A DNA stretch of 64,000 bases, taken from NCBI GenBank assembly GCA_016712745.1, contig JADJQN010000015.1:372001-436000 (forward strand). Direction: 5' to 3'. This stretch comes from Sandaracinaceae bacterium. Lineage in GTDB: Bacteria > Myxococcota_A > Polyangia > Polyangiales > JADJQN01. The notes beneath the pieces are model-generated. The model was not told the origin of the DNA, ran no database searches, and saw only the letters and a list, made by a program, of their open reading frames with translations. Below, piece after piece: positions 50,132 through 59,269 of this stretch. A program made the position numbers and the translations under genes. Position 1 is the first letter of the stretch. Each line of letters begins with the position of its first letter.

Positions 50132-52788
50132 AGCGCTACTGGCTCGCGTTTTCGTTCGCGTTGCTCGCCTGTGCACTTGCGGCATGCGGCGATGAACACT
50201 CGCTAAGCATTCGCATGGTGACGGGACTCGTCCCGGGGCCGGAGTTCGCGCTCATACGAATTGACCTTATCGAGAACGGCGTGCCCTTCGAAAGCGCACG
50301 TACTTTGCCGGGTGGCGTGGAGACAATGGTAGCGTTCGGGCAATCCTTCGCGCAGGGACGACGCATTGCCGAGTTCATCGATCTTGCACCGGGAACCTAC
50401 ACCGTTCGCGTTCAGCTCTTGCGCTCCGACGATACGCTCCTGATCCAGCAGCGCGTTCGCACGACGCTTTCCGGGAATGCGATTGTCACTGTGCATCTCA
50501 CGCGTGATTGCGTGGCCGTGAGCTGCCCAAGCCCCGGTGGATCTCCCGCGTTCTCTGAATGTCTCGCGGGTCGATGCGTTAGCCCGGAATGTGTGCCGCC
50601 AAATGAGAGCGAAGCATGCAACGCCATCGTGTTTTGCAACGACGCTGCGTCATGCGGACCGACCGCGTCATGCGCGACACAGCTGTGCACCGATGGTATC
50701 TACGCTCAGCAGCCACTCGAGGGCGCGTGCGCGGCGGCCGAGTGGTGCGACCCCGATGTTGGCGACGGGTGCACGCCCTACGTGGAGCTCGACGGCGGGA
50801 CCCTCACCGACGCGGGCACGATGGACGCCGAGGTCTCTGTGGACAGCGGTCCCGACGCTTCCATTCCTTGCAACGCCGCGTGCACCTCCGATTTGACTCC
50901 GTGCGTTGCTGGTTTCTGGAACTGCGCGGGTCCGACCCCCGTCTGTGAGCGGCTCGGCTTGCGTCCTGTGAATACGCCCTGCGGTGAAGACGCGGTGTGC
51001 AACGCCCTGGGCGTCTGCACGAGCTGCCGCGATGATGTGAGTTGCCGGATCGGTTGCGCAGCCGGCCGCACCTCGTGCGCGCGCGGAATCGAAGAGTGCG
51101 TGCTCACAACGCCAACATCGCTTGCGAGCGCGGGCACCAGTTGTACTACCGCCGGTCAATGCGTGGACGGCGACTCATGCGGGACGGGCGATTTCTGCAG
51201 TGAAACCGGGTCCTGCACACCGTGCACGCCTGATGCGGCATGCTTGACCGGCTGCGAGAACGGGCGCGTCGATTGTGCGATGAGTGGCGCTTGCATCGGC
51301 GATGGAACGCACGCGGACACAGGAGCATCGTGCGGCACAGCAATGCATTGCACCGCCGCTCACGAATGCGTCGCCTGTAGCGAAGGCGAAACATGCACCG
51401 CGAGTGACCCGTGCGCGAATGGACAGGTTTCCTGCGCCGCAGGCACGCCGTCGTGTGTCGCTGTTAGCGCACGCTTGCTGCCGGGCGCGAGTTGCGGCGT
51501 CGATCAAGTTTGCGACACGCACTGGACCTGCCAGCACTGCGTGAACGGCGAAACGTGTTCGGCAGGCGGATGCGGCATTGGTATGCAGTACTGCGGCGGC
51601 GGACCCAGCTGCTACCTCGCCAGTTACACACCGCCCGGAGACACGTGCGACGAAGGAGTGTGCAGCGGCTTGGGCGAATGCTATCCCGCTTACGAAGTTG
51701 TCGCGGTCTCCTCGGGCGACACACACACGTGCGCGGTTCGCAGCGATGGCAGCTTGCAATGCTGGGGCGACAACTCAGTAGGCCAACTTGGAACGGCGCT
51801 GCCGATGGGCGCGACGTTTACCCAGGTCACCGTTCCTCTCGATGACATCGCACAAGTCGCTGCGGGATCGGGTTACACCTGCGCCGTTTCCGTCGCCGGT
51901 AACGTTTGGTGCTGGGGCCAAAACTCATTGGGCAATCTTGGCGACGGAACGACTGATAGCCACTCGGCTCCTTCGCCTGTAACGCTGCCCGCGCCGGCGC
52001 GCTCGGTCGCTATCGGGGTTTACAACGCATGCGCTCTCCTCACCACAGGTGCAGTTTGGTGCTGGGGTATCGCCACGGCTGACGAGTTTGGCGATTACAC
52101 GTTGGACTTGGCGCCAGTCGAAAAGCTCGGCCTTCCTTCCGACATCGTGCAAATCGCTGTCGGCACCGTCGACTATGGCATCGCATGCGCTCTCTCCGCC
52201 GACGGCGACGTTTGGTGTTGGGGCGGAAACAGCTTGGCGCAACTCGGCAACGGGGTCGCTACGTTCTTCGAGTCCGTTCCCGTGCAGGTGGTGGGCATCG
52301 ACGACGCGATCGACGTCACCGCCGGGCAAATGAATGCCTGTGCATTGCGAGCGAGCGGCGAAGTGTGGTGCTGGGGATCAGGCGATGCGGCTCTCTTCTT
52401 GGACCCCGATGTCGATTTCAACGGCGTGGCTCCGCAACGCGTGCCGGTCGGCATTCCAGATCCGATCACCGACATCGGCCTTGGTCTCGCCCGCGCGTGC
52501 GCACTGACATCTGTCGGCGACCTATGGTGCTGGGGCTACAACTACGACTACGCGCTGGGCGTCGAGGGCTTGGCTCTCTATGCGGAGTCGCCGCCGACAC
52601 CCGTGTCCTTTCTATCGGATGTCGCTGCGTTCACAACGGGCGAGGGCAGCTACGGCACGGCGAACTGCGCCACGCTCGGGAGCGGAACGCTGCTGTGTTG
52701 GGGCGCAAACTCCGTCGGCCAAGCGGCGCAGAATCCCGATTTGGGCATCACATCGTTGCAGACCCCAGTGATCGTGAGGAATCCATGA
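50128..52788 (+). CDS. RCC1-repeat Cys-rich lipoprotein B
   Basis: 886 residues. Lipobox 'CALAACG'. It has the same plan as its neighbours: N-terminal beta domain ('MVTGLVPGPEFALIRIDL'), Cys-rich modules with the Asp linker 'LDGGTLTDAGTMDAEVSVDSG', then seven regular RCC1-like blades ('CAVRSDGSLQCWGDNSVGQLG', 'CALRASGEVWCWG'). Each blade carries one or two Cys residues, so disulphides inside the propeller are likely. ATGA overlaps on both sides. Best conserved blades of the three. Confidence 0.78.
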   Translation: MKRYWLAFSFALLACALAACGDEHSLSIRMVTGLVPGPEFALIRIDLIENGVPFESARTLPGGVETMVAFGQSFAQGRRIAEFIDLAPGTYTVRVQLLRSDDTLLIQQRVRTTLSGNAIVTVHLTRDCVAVSCPSPGGSPAFSECLAGRCVSPECVPPNESEACNAIVFCNDAASCGPTASCATQLCTDGIYAQQPLEGACAAAEWCDPDVGDGCTPYVELDGGTLTDAGTMDAEVSVDSGPDASIPCNAACTSDLTPCVAGFWNCAGPTPVCERLGLRPVNTPCGEDAVCNALGVCTSCRDDVSCRIGCAAGRTSCARGIEECVLTTPTSLASAGTSCTTAGQCVDGDSCGTGDFCSETGSCTPCTPDAACLTGCENGRVDCAMSGACIGDGTHADTGASCGTAMHCTAAHECVACSEGETCTASDPCANGQVSCAAGTPSCVAVSARLLPGASCGVDQVCDTHWTCQHCVNGETCSAGGCGIGMQYCGGGPSCYLASYTPPGDTCDEGVCSGLGECYPAYEVVAVSSGDTHTCAVRSDGSLQCWGDNSVGQLGTALPMGATFTQVTVPLDDIAQVAAGSGYTCAVSVAGNVWCWGQNSLGNLGDGTTDSHSAPSPVTLPAPARSVAIGVYNACALLTTGAVWCWGIATADEFGDYTLDLAPVEKLGLPSDIVQIAVGTVDYGIACALSADGDVWCWGGNSLAQLGNGVATFFESVPVQVVGIDDAIDVTAGQMNACALRASGEVWCWGSGDAALFLDPDVDFNGVAPQRVPVGIPDPITDIGLGLARACALTSVGDLWCWGYNYDYALGVEGLALYAESPPTPVSFLSDVAAFTTGEGSYGTANCATLGSGTLLCWGANSVGQAAQNPDLGITSLQTPVIVRNP

Positions 52789-55277
52789 TCAAGCAGAGCT
52801 CGTGCATCATTGTGGCTCTCGCGTGCGCACTGTTCGCGTCCGCCGCTGGCTGTAGCAACGACTCACCCTCCCTTGAGGTGTTGGTCGTAACGTCGCTCGT
52901 GCCAGGTCCGCAGTTCAGCTTGGTCGAGACAGAGCTGCTTGCGCCGTCAGCGTTGTACGAGCCCGCGACACGGCTCGCACGCGCGCAAACCGACGCTTCG
53001 TTCGGCGATGCGTTTACCCGCGGCCACCGCGTCGCAATCTTTGCCGACGTAGCGCGCGGCGAGCACGTGGTGCAGGTGCGATTGCGACGACCCGATGGAA
53101 CTCTTTTGATCAGCCGACGCGCGCGGGTCACCGTGCAAGACAACTTTGTCCTGCGCCTTGCGCTTACGCCGGACTGCGTTGGCGTGATGTGTCCATCGCC
53201 CACAGGCTCGCCGACGCTCAACGCGTGCTTTGGCGGGCAATGCGTGGATGAACGATGCATACCACCCAATCCGGAGTTCTGCCCGGCTCTCAGCTTCTGC
53301 AACGAGGCGAGCGATTGTTCAGCGCCAAATGCTTCGTGCGCCGAGGCAGCCTGTGTGGACGGAGTATGCGTCGAGGAAGCACGCGCGAACGCGTGCGCCT
53401 CCAACGAGTGGTGCGATCCGCAGAGCGGTTGTGTACCTCGCGAGGAAGACCCGGACGCTGCAACACCCGACGCCGGCATCGAAGATGCGCACGTGCTCGA
53501 CGATGCGATGATCGGTGATGCGCAGACGCCCACACCGGATTCTTCGGTCTGCGGAACCTTCTGCAATTTGCTCGACGATCCATGCCATGTCGGCGCGATC
53601 CGATGCGACGGCGAGGCCGCGACCTGCGAGCCTTTCGCCACTCGCGCTGTCGGCACCTCATGCGGCAGCGGTCTTATTTGCAACTCCCTTGCACAGTGTG
53701 TCTCGTGCACTGCGGGTGTCGCATGTTCGGTGGGATGCTTCGCGGGCGTGACGCGCTGCTCGTCGGGCAGTGAGACCTGCGACATTGGCGGGGGCACGAA
53801 CCCTCTGGACCCTGGTGCAGCCTGTTCCAACGTCGCTACCTGCTACGAAGGTGAGACCTGCGGCGACGGCGATACATGCAGCGCGACGCAACTATGCGAA
53901 CGATGCACGGGCGATGGAACAGCATGCACGACGAATAGCGGATGTCAGAGTGGCGTGCGCAGCTGTGCGCTCGGAAATGTCTGCACCATTGACGAGCTTG
54001 CCGAGTACGGCGCGGCCTGTCGCACCGTCCCCGCGCCCGGCGACGTTAGTCGTGAAGGTTTCTGCGACGGAGCCGGCGTCTGCACGCAGTGCAATCAAGG
54101 CGAGCGTTGCGAGTTGCCGACCGGATACGGCTTCGGGCGCATGATGTGCCCCGGCAACCCTTACGGATTTGTGCGCGGCTACTGCTACCCCTACGAGGAT
54201 AGTGGTGTTCCGGTCGAGTTGTTTCGCGAGGACACCGTTTGCGACGGCGGGGTCTGCAGCGGTCAGTCGACGTGTGTTGCGCCGGTCGTGGCCAATCGGC
54301 TCGGGCGCCACGGGCCATGCTTCGTTCGCGAAGGCGGCACGATAGGTTGTTGGTCGTACTACGGCGTGCCATTTCATGGAGCGACGTACTGGGGTATGGC
54401 CATCACCGATATCGCTGGACTGCCAGCGTCGACCCACGTTAGCGGTGACACCGGTCGAGGATGCAGCATTAGTACAAGCGGTGAGTTGTGGTGTTGGACA
54501 AGCCCCGACGCGCCGGCCGTCGTCCCCCTACCGGAGCAAGCGATCGATGTTTCGATCGGCTACATCACTTCTGGCAGCATCCAGCGCGAAGTTAGCTGCG
54601 TGACCCTGATGAGCGGTCAGCTCATGTGTTGGGGCTCTCTCTATCTCACTGGCGTCGGCAATCAGGCAACGCCCACGGCCGTGCCGGGACTCGCCGATGT
54701 TGTCTTCATGGACGCAGGGTCGCCGACGGCGATTGCGCTGCGGGCAACAGGGGAAATTCGTGTGTGGGGTTCCCGGCATCAGTTTGGGGTACTTGGCAAC
54801 GGCGTGGACTATCCGCCAGGGACTGGAACCGGCAACTTTGCCCTGTCGCCTGTCGCGACGCTGCCCGTCTCCAACGCCCGCATCGTGCGCTCAAGCGACC
54901 ATCGTGCGTGTGCGCTGCAAGACGGCGGCACGTTGCAATGCTGGGGCCGGGCATTTGGGGCAGGCGTCTTTCCTTACGGCGGTGCTGCATCGAACACGCC
55001 GCAGCCGGTAGCGCTGCCGTTCACCGATGTTGAAGACTTCTCAATCGTCACGGAAGGTCTTTGCCTTCTTCGAAGCACCGGCGAGGTCTGGTGTTACGGT
55101 TCGTGGTTCGCGTCAGGTCGCGAAGGCATCGGAACCTACGCTGCGCCCGGTCCGGTCTCGTATCTGCCAGACGTCGTGCAGCTGGAAGGTAGCTGTGCCC
55201 TAACCAGCGCGGGTCGCATCTATTGCTTCTCTGGCCTCCCGATGCTGATTGGCGAAAGCTCGCCACTCGCGCCCTAA
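52785..55277 (+). CDS. RCC1-repeat Cys-rich lipoprotein C
   Basis: 830 residues from ATG 52785. Lipobox 'SAAGCS'. N-terminal domain ('VVTSLVPGPQFSLVETEL') and Cys-rich modules as in A and B. The seven C-terminal blades are more degenerate: one lacks both Cys residues ('ALRATGEIRVWGS') and several read CYG or CFS instead of CWG. This suggests relaxed constraint or divergent binding in the third copy. Coupled to gene B by ATGA. Confidence 0.75.
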   Translation: MIKQSSCIIVALACALFASAAGCSNDSPSLEVLVVTSLVPGPQFSLVETELLAPSALYEPATRLARAQTDASFGDAFTRGHRVAIFADVARGEHVVQVRLRRPDGTLLISRRARVTVQDNFVLRLALTPDCVGVMCPSPTGSPTLNACFGGQCVDERCIPPNPEFCPALSFCNEASDCSAPNASCAEAACVDGVCVEEARANACASNEWCDPQSGCVPREEDPDAATPDAGIEDAHVLDDAMIGDAQTPTPDSSVCGTFCNLLDDPCHVGAIRCDGEAATCEPFATRAVGTSCGSGLICNSLAQCVSCTAGVACSVGCFAGVTRCSSGSETCDIGGGTNPLDPGAACSNVATCYEGETCGDGDTCSATQLCERCTGDGTACTTNSGCQSGVRSCALGNVCTIDELAEYGAACRTVPAPGDVSREGFCDGAGVCTQCNQGERCELPTGYGFGRMMCPGNPYGFVRGYCYPYEDSGVPVELFREDTVCDGGVCSGQSTCVAPVVANRLGRHGPCFVREGGTIGCWSYYGVPFHGATYWGMAITDIAGLPASTHVSGDTGRGCSISTSGELWCWTSPDAPAVVPLPEQAIDVSIGYITSGSIQREVSCVTLMSGQLMCWGSLYLTGVGNQATPTAVPGLADVVFMDAGSPTAIALRATGEIRVWGSRHQFGVLGNGVDYPPGTGTGNFALSPVATLPVSNARIVRSSDHRACALQDGGTLQCWGRAFGAGVFPYGGAASNTPQPVALPFTDVEDFSIVTEGLCLLRSTGEVWCYGSWFASGREGIGTYAAPGPVSYLPDVVQLEGSCALTSAGRIYCFSGLPMLIGESSPLAP

Positions 55278-55407
55278 CGACGTTGAGCTCGAAGTAGGCG
55301 CACGACGTATCGATTGGAGCGCGCGCGACGCCTTCGTGCTTCAGGCGCCGCAGAGAATCGTGTTGCTAATAGCGCTGGGTGGCGCGCAGCTGGTACGGTG
55401 TTGATGC

Positions 55408-56379
55408 ATGAGACAAACACGTGCTCGAGTCTTGTTGATTGCGGCGATGTCATCGCTAATCGCGGTGGCCTGTGCGCGCGGTGGAGCAGATGCGCTGGAC
55501 GCGGGATCTGCCGAGGGCGGCCTCAGCGATGCGCCCGCCCGTGACCTTGCATCTCTCGATGCTGACGACGCGCCCACGGACGCGCCGAACGACGCGCGCG
55601 TATCGCTCGATGCTTGCGTAGGACCAGAGCTCGCATGCAATCTCATCGACGACGACTGCGATGGAACGGTGGACGAACAAGCACCCCTTGGTAGCTTTGG
55701 TTGCGATGCGCAAACGCATGGCCTTTCGTTCAGCGGAACCGCTCAACAGCGCGTGTCGATCCCGTCGACGCCGACGCTGGCATTGTCCGACGGCCCCATG
55801 ACTATCGAGGCGTGGATCAAGTTGGGGGCCAGCGCTAACAACTACGCAACGATCATCACCAGCACGAGCGGCGCAACGAACGGCTTTTCGCTGGCGGTCT
55901 GTCTTACAACCGCGTGCGATGGCGACAACATTCAATTCCGCCAGGCCGATCAGACGGTGTCTCCCGACGTGGGCATGGTGCGCTTCGCGGACGGCGCTTG
56001 GCATCACATCGCGATCGTGCGCAACGGGAGCTCGGTACTTTTCTACAAAGACTCGGCACTGGTCTGGAATTTTGTTACCGCATCACGTGACGTGAATACC
56101 GCGGCCGGCGTATTTCTTGGTTGGTCGGGACTCGATGCCGCCGCGTCGTCGTTCGCCGGTGTGATGCACAGCGTCCGCGTCTGGAACGAAGCGCGCAGCA
56201 CAGAGCAGATACGACTTTCGTTTATGGGCTACGCGCCGGAATCTGCTCCGCTCGCCGAGTGGTCGCTCGATGAAGGTACTGGTGTCGTCGTCGCCGACAG
56301 CGTCGGCTTAAGAAATGGCGTGCTCGGATTTAGCGCAAGCGTCGAATCGAACGACCCGGTTTGGGTCGCAGTCCCGTAG
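55408..56379 (+). CDS. LamG-domain lipoprotein
   Basis: 323 residues. Signal 'LLIAAMSSLIAVACA' with lipobox VAC. An Asp/Ala linker (about residues 25-70), a short Cys motif ('CNLIDDDCDGTVDE', a MYXO/Polyangia-type calcium-like loop), then one LamG jelly roll (about 105-320: 'MTIEAWIKLGASANNYATII', 'WHHIAIVRNGSSVLFYKD', 'GVMHSVRVWNEARS'). A surface carbohydrate- or protein-binding protein is likely. TACGGT 8 bases before the ATG may be a -10 for a nearly leaderless mRNA. Confidence 0.78.
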   Translation: MRQTRARVLLIAAMSSLIAVACARGGADALDAGSAEGGLSDAPARDLASLDADDAPTDAPNDARVSLDACVGPELACNLIDDDCDGTVDEQAPLGSFGCDAQTHGLSFSGTAQQRVSIPSTPTLALSDGPMTIEAWIKLGASANNYATIITSTSGATNGFSLAVCLTTACDGDNIQFRQADQTVSPDVGMVRFADGAWHHIAIVRNGSSVLFYKDSALVWNFVTASRDVNTAAGVFLGWSGLDAAASSFAGVMHSVRVWNEARSTEQIRLSFMGYAPESAPLAEWSLDEGTGVVVADSVGLRNGVLGFSASVESNDPVWVAVP

Positions 56380-56399
56380 TCGAGAACACCGCGCGTTGA

Positions 56400-56867
56400 T
56401 CAGTGCTTCGCTGTGTGCGTCGAGCGCGGGCGGGAACGCGAGCCTGCTGGGTTTGGCTGGACTTTGTCTCGACCAAACGGGTCGCCTTCAAGTGACTCCG
56501 TATGAAGCGCGCACAACCACTTTCCGTCACGACGCACCCATGTGGAAGCGTCGGCGCAATCCAGGTGCACGCGCTGGCCGTCGACCGTGAGCTCCTCGTG
56601 CACGCTATAGGCGATGATCGCGACGTCATCCGTCAAGAAGCGGACCTTCGCGTTGTCGCCAAGTTCGAATCGATCGAGAGTATAGGTCGCGCCTTTCATC
56701 ATCGCGCGCAGCTTGTTCTTCTCGATCATCCCAATGCCTGACGGGCCGGCAATGACACAAGGATGATCCGTCAGACGCAGGACGGCGTCGATGTCGTTCT
56801 CTTTAACCGCGTTCCAGTATTGGCGCTCCAAGTCGAGCAGTTCCCGTTCAATCGTGGTCGTCGCCAT
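56400..56867 (-). CDS. NTF2/SnoaL-like (DUF4440) protein
   Basis: 155 residues from ATG 56867, with GGGAGG upstream on the minus strand. The NTF2-like cone fold is suggested by 'LLDLERQYWNAVKENDIDAVLRLTD', 'YTLDRFELGDNAKVRFLTDDVAIIAYSVHEEL' and 'STWVRRDGKWLCALHTESLEG', the standard DUF4440 order. Members bind small molecules or act as isomerases; many have no known function. It is a single gene between convergent and tandem neighbours. Confidence 0.8.
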   Translation of the reverse strand: MATTTIERELLDLERQYWNAVKENDIDAVLRLTDHPCVIAGPSGIGMIEKNKLRAMMKGATYTLDRFELGDNAKVRFLTDDVAIIAYSVHEELTVDGQRVHLDCADASTWVRRDGKWLCALHTESLEGDPFGRDKVQPNPAGSRSRPRSTHTAKH

Positions 56868-56963
56868 GCGCGCCTCCCTCAGAAGCGGGAGCATTGGTGC
56901 AGGCGTTATGCCATCGGAAATCCTTACTGATTCCGTCACACGGGTCGAGAACGACTGGCGCGA

Positions 56964-57182
56964 TCAGACGCGCCTGTCGCAAATCGTCTCGGCCGCATCC
57001 AAGCGAGGGACACGCTCCCCCTCGAATACGGACGCAATTACGAGGAGTTGCAAATCGAGTTTGGCCGCGTGAATTTGATACATCGGCGCGTGCGAAGGTA
57101 TCAATTTTGCGCGGCCAAAGTTGCTCTGCAAGTGGTTGAAATGATTGGCCCGCTCGAGAGGGAGCGTGTCCCCGTGGCCCAT
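56964..57182 (-). CDS. Doubtful 72-residue frame after panC
   Basis: An ATG at 57182 lies 2 bases after the panC stop and opens a 72-residue frame (MGHGDTLPLERANHFNH...). There is no good ribosome-binding site and no recognised motif. If it is not a gene, the 317 bases between 56868 and 57184 hold nothing else that I can see. Confidence 0.2.
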   Translation of the reverse strand: MGHGDTLPLERANHFNHLQSNFGRAKLIPSHAPMYQIHAAKLDLQLLVIASVFEGERVPRLDAAETICDRRV

Positions 57183-57184
57183 CG

Positions 57185-58033
57185 CTAGTCGCCTAGGACG
57201 AAGTTGTCGATTAGGCGGGTTGTGCCGAGCTTTGCGGCGACGGCGACAACCGCGCGCGAGGCGATGTGGCCGACTAACGGCTGAAGTGATTCCGCGTCAG
57301 CAACCGATACGTAGTCGATTCGGTCGAACGCTTTCTCAATCGGTCCGCGCGCAAGCGACTCGATAATCTGCGCGTCGCGCTCGCCCGCGGCAAAGGCCGC
57401 GTCCGCAGCGCGCAGGCCGGTGATGATCGCGAGCGCGCGCCCCCGTTCCGCTTCGCTCAAATAGCGGTTGCGCGATGAGAGCGCGAGTCCGCTTGGTTCT
57501 CGCACCGTGTGCATGCCGATGATTCCGACGGGCAATCCAAGATCGCGCGTCATGCGCTCGATGACTTTCCACTGCTGATAGTCTTTGCGTCCGAACACCG
57601 CAGTGCACGGCCCAACCAATGCGAAGAGTTTGGCGACTACGGTCGTGACGCCGCGGAAGTGGCCCGGGCGATGCGCGCCTTCAAGCACGTCACTTACGCC
57701 GCTTACTTCCACAGCAGTTGCAAAGCCATCTGGATACATCGTCTCGCGGTCGGGCGCGAAAACGATGTCTACGCCGCGTCCGCGACATGCTTCGACGTCC
57801 GCATCGAGCGTGCGCGGGTAACGTGAATAATCCTCGCTCGGTCCGAACTGCAGCGGATTCACGAATATGCTAACGACAATGAAGTCAGCCGAAAGCAGCG
57901 CGTGCTCAACAAGCGCAAGATGCCCTTCATGCAACGCGCCCATCGTGGGCACGAAGCCAATCCGTTTGCCCGCGCTCCGTGCGCCATCCAGAAGCGCACG
58001 AAGCTCGCTGCTCTCGTGTACCAACCGAGTCAC
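57185..58033 (-). CDS. panC: Pantothenate synthetase
   Basis: 282 residues from GTG 58033, the usual length. 'PTMGALHEGHLALV' (HxGH signature, about residues 31-44), 'NPLQFGPSEDYSRYPRT', 'FGRKDYQQWKVIERM' and 'LSSRNRYLS' are diagnostic. It joins pantoate and beta-alanine with ATP to make pantothenate. A GTG at 58066 would overlap panB by 29 bases, so the later GTG, 4 bases after the panB stop, is preferred. It is downstream of panB in one operon; panD is not in the window. Confidence 0.95.
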   Translation of the reverse strand: MTRLVHESSELRALLDGARSAGKRIGFVPTMGALHEGHLALVEHALLSADFIVVSIFVNPLQFGPSEDYSRYPRTLDADVEACRGRGVDIVFAPDRETMYPDGFATAVEVSGVSDVLEGAHRPGHFRGVTTVVAKLFALVGPCTAVFGRKDYQQWKVIERMTRDLGLPVGIIGMHTVREPSGLALSSRNRYLSEAERGRALAIITGLRAADAAFAAGERDAQIIESLARGPIEKAFDRIDYVSVADAESLQPLVGHIASRAVVAVAAKLGTTRLIDNFVLGD

Positions 58034-58037
58034 GTGC

Positions 58038-59015
58038 TCAGCCCGTCGGTCCGTAACCTGCGCCACCTTTTGCCGGCTTCTTCAACTCGATGGCCGAGCT
58101 AGTCGCGGACGAAGGCGCCGGTGCAGCAACTGCACTCGCACCGCCCTTGATTTGGCCGAACGAGTGCTCGTTGGTGGGGAATGCGCCCGAGCGCACGTCG
58201 CTGCAGTACTGACGAACCGCTTCCATCCCGGCGTCGTACCATTCGGCGTAACGCTTCACGAAGCGCGGACGCAAATTCGGCGTGAGTCCAAGTAGATCAT
58301 ACGAGACGAGGACTTGTCCGTCGCAGTGCGGTCCTGCACCAATGCCAATGGTTGGAATTGAAATTTCGTTGGTGATGCGCGCTGCAAGATCGGTCGGAAT
58401 ACCTTCGAGCACCACAGCATACGCGCCAGCAATTGCCACCGCGTGCGCATCGCGCAGTACGCGCTCCGCTTGATCCTGCGTGCGTCCTTGAACGCGAAAG
58501 CCCCCCATCGCGTGCACGGACTGCGGAGTTAGGCCCACGTGCGCCATCACCGGAATGCCCACGGCAACGAGTCGTTCGATAGTCGCGGCCATCTCCTCGC
58601 CGCCCTCGAGCTTCACGGCATGTGCGTTGCCTTCTTTCAGGAAGCGTCCCGCGTTATGCAGTGCTTCTTCGATGGTGCCTTGATAGCTCATGAACGACAT
58701 GTCACCGACTATGTGCGCGCGACGTGCGCCACGCGACACGGCGCGACAGTGATAAATCATCTCATCGAGCGTCACGGGCAATGTCGAGTCGAGCCCTTGA
58801 ATCACCATGCCGAGTGAATCGCCGACGAGCAGAATGTCCGCGCCGCCTTCATCGAGCATGCGCGCAAACGTCGCGTCGTACGCAGTCACCATCGTAATGC
58901 GCTCGCCGTTCGCCTTCATCGCGCGAATAGCCGGGACCGTCATGCGTTGGAGGCGCGCAGGATCTGCTGCCTTCACAACCGCCGGAGGAGGACCTCCACT
59001 TGCGGAGTTACTCAT
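58038..59015 (-). CDS. panB: 3-methyl-2-oxobutanoate hydroxymethyltransferase
   Basis: 325 residues from ATG 59015. Core motifs are 'MVTAYDATFARMLDEGGADILLVGDSLGMVIQG', 'VKLEGGEEMAATIERLVAVGIPVMAHVGLTPQSVHAMGGFRVQGRT' and 'PTIGIGAGPHCDGQVLV'. It makes ketopantoate, the precursor of pantoate. The protein is longer than typical PanB (about 265-280), with a low-complexity N terminus of about 20 residues and a Ser/Ala/Pro/Lys-rich C-terminal tail. A TTG at 59078 would add more. It heads the panB-panC operon. Confidence 0.95.
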   Translation of the reverse strand: MSNSASGGPPPAVVKAADPARLQRMTVPAIRAMKANGERITMVTAYDATFARMLDEGGADILLVGDSLGMVIQGLDSTLPVTLDEMIYHCRAVSRGARRAHIVGDMSFMSYQGTIEEALHNAGRFLKEGNAHAVKLEGGEEMAATIERLVAVGIPVMAHVGLTPQSVHAMGGFRVQGRTQDQAERVLRDAHAVAIAGAYAVVLEGIPTDLAARITNEISIPTIGIGAGPHCDGQVLVSYDLLGLTPNLRPRFVKRYAEWYDAGMEAVRQYCSDVRSGAFPTNEHSFGQIKGGASAVAAPAPSSATSSAIELKKPAKGGAGYGPTG

Positions 59016-59269
59016 GGTGCTTTTTGACGATCCGGTCGCGGCCGAAGAAACTTTCGGTCCACGCCATAACGTGGCCAAAGTCTAGCACAGGGGCCGCCCG
59101 CGTCGTCTAGACTTCTGAGCCGCGTGGATCGTGAGCAATCGCAGCAACTTCGGCGGTTCTTACGCTTGTCGCGCAAGCGGTGCGTGCCCGTCGCAGTCGG
59201 CAAACTGGGCATCGTTGCGTTGACGACGCGCATGCACGCTCGCACGCTGACGCTGCTTAGGGGGCTTCT

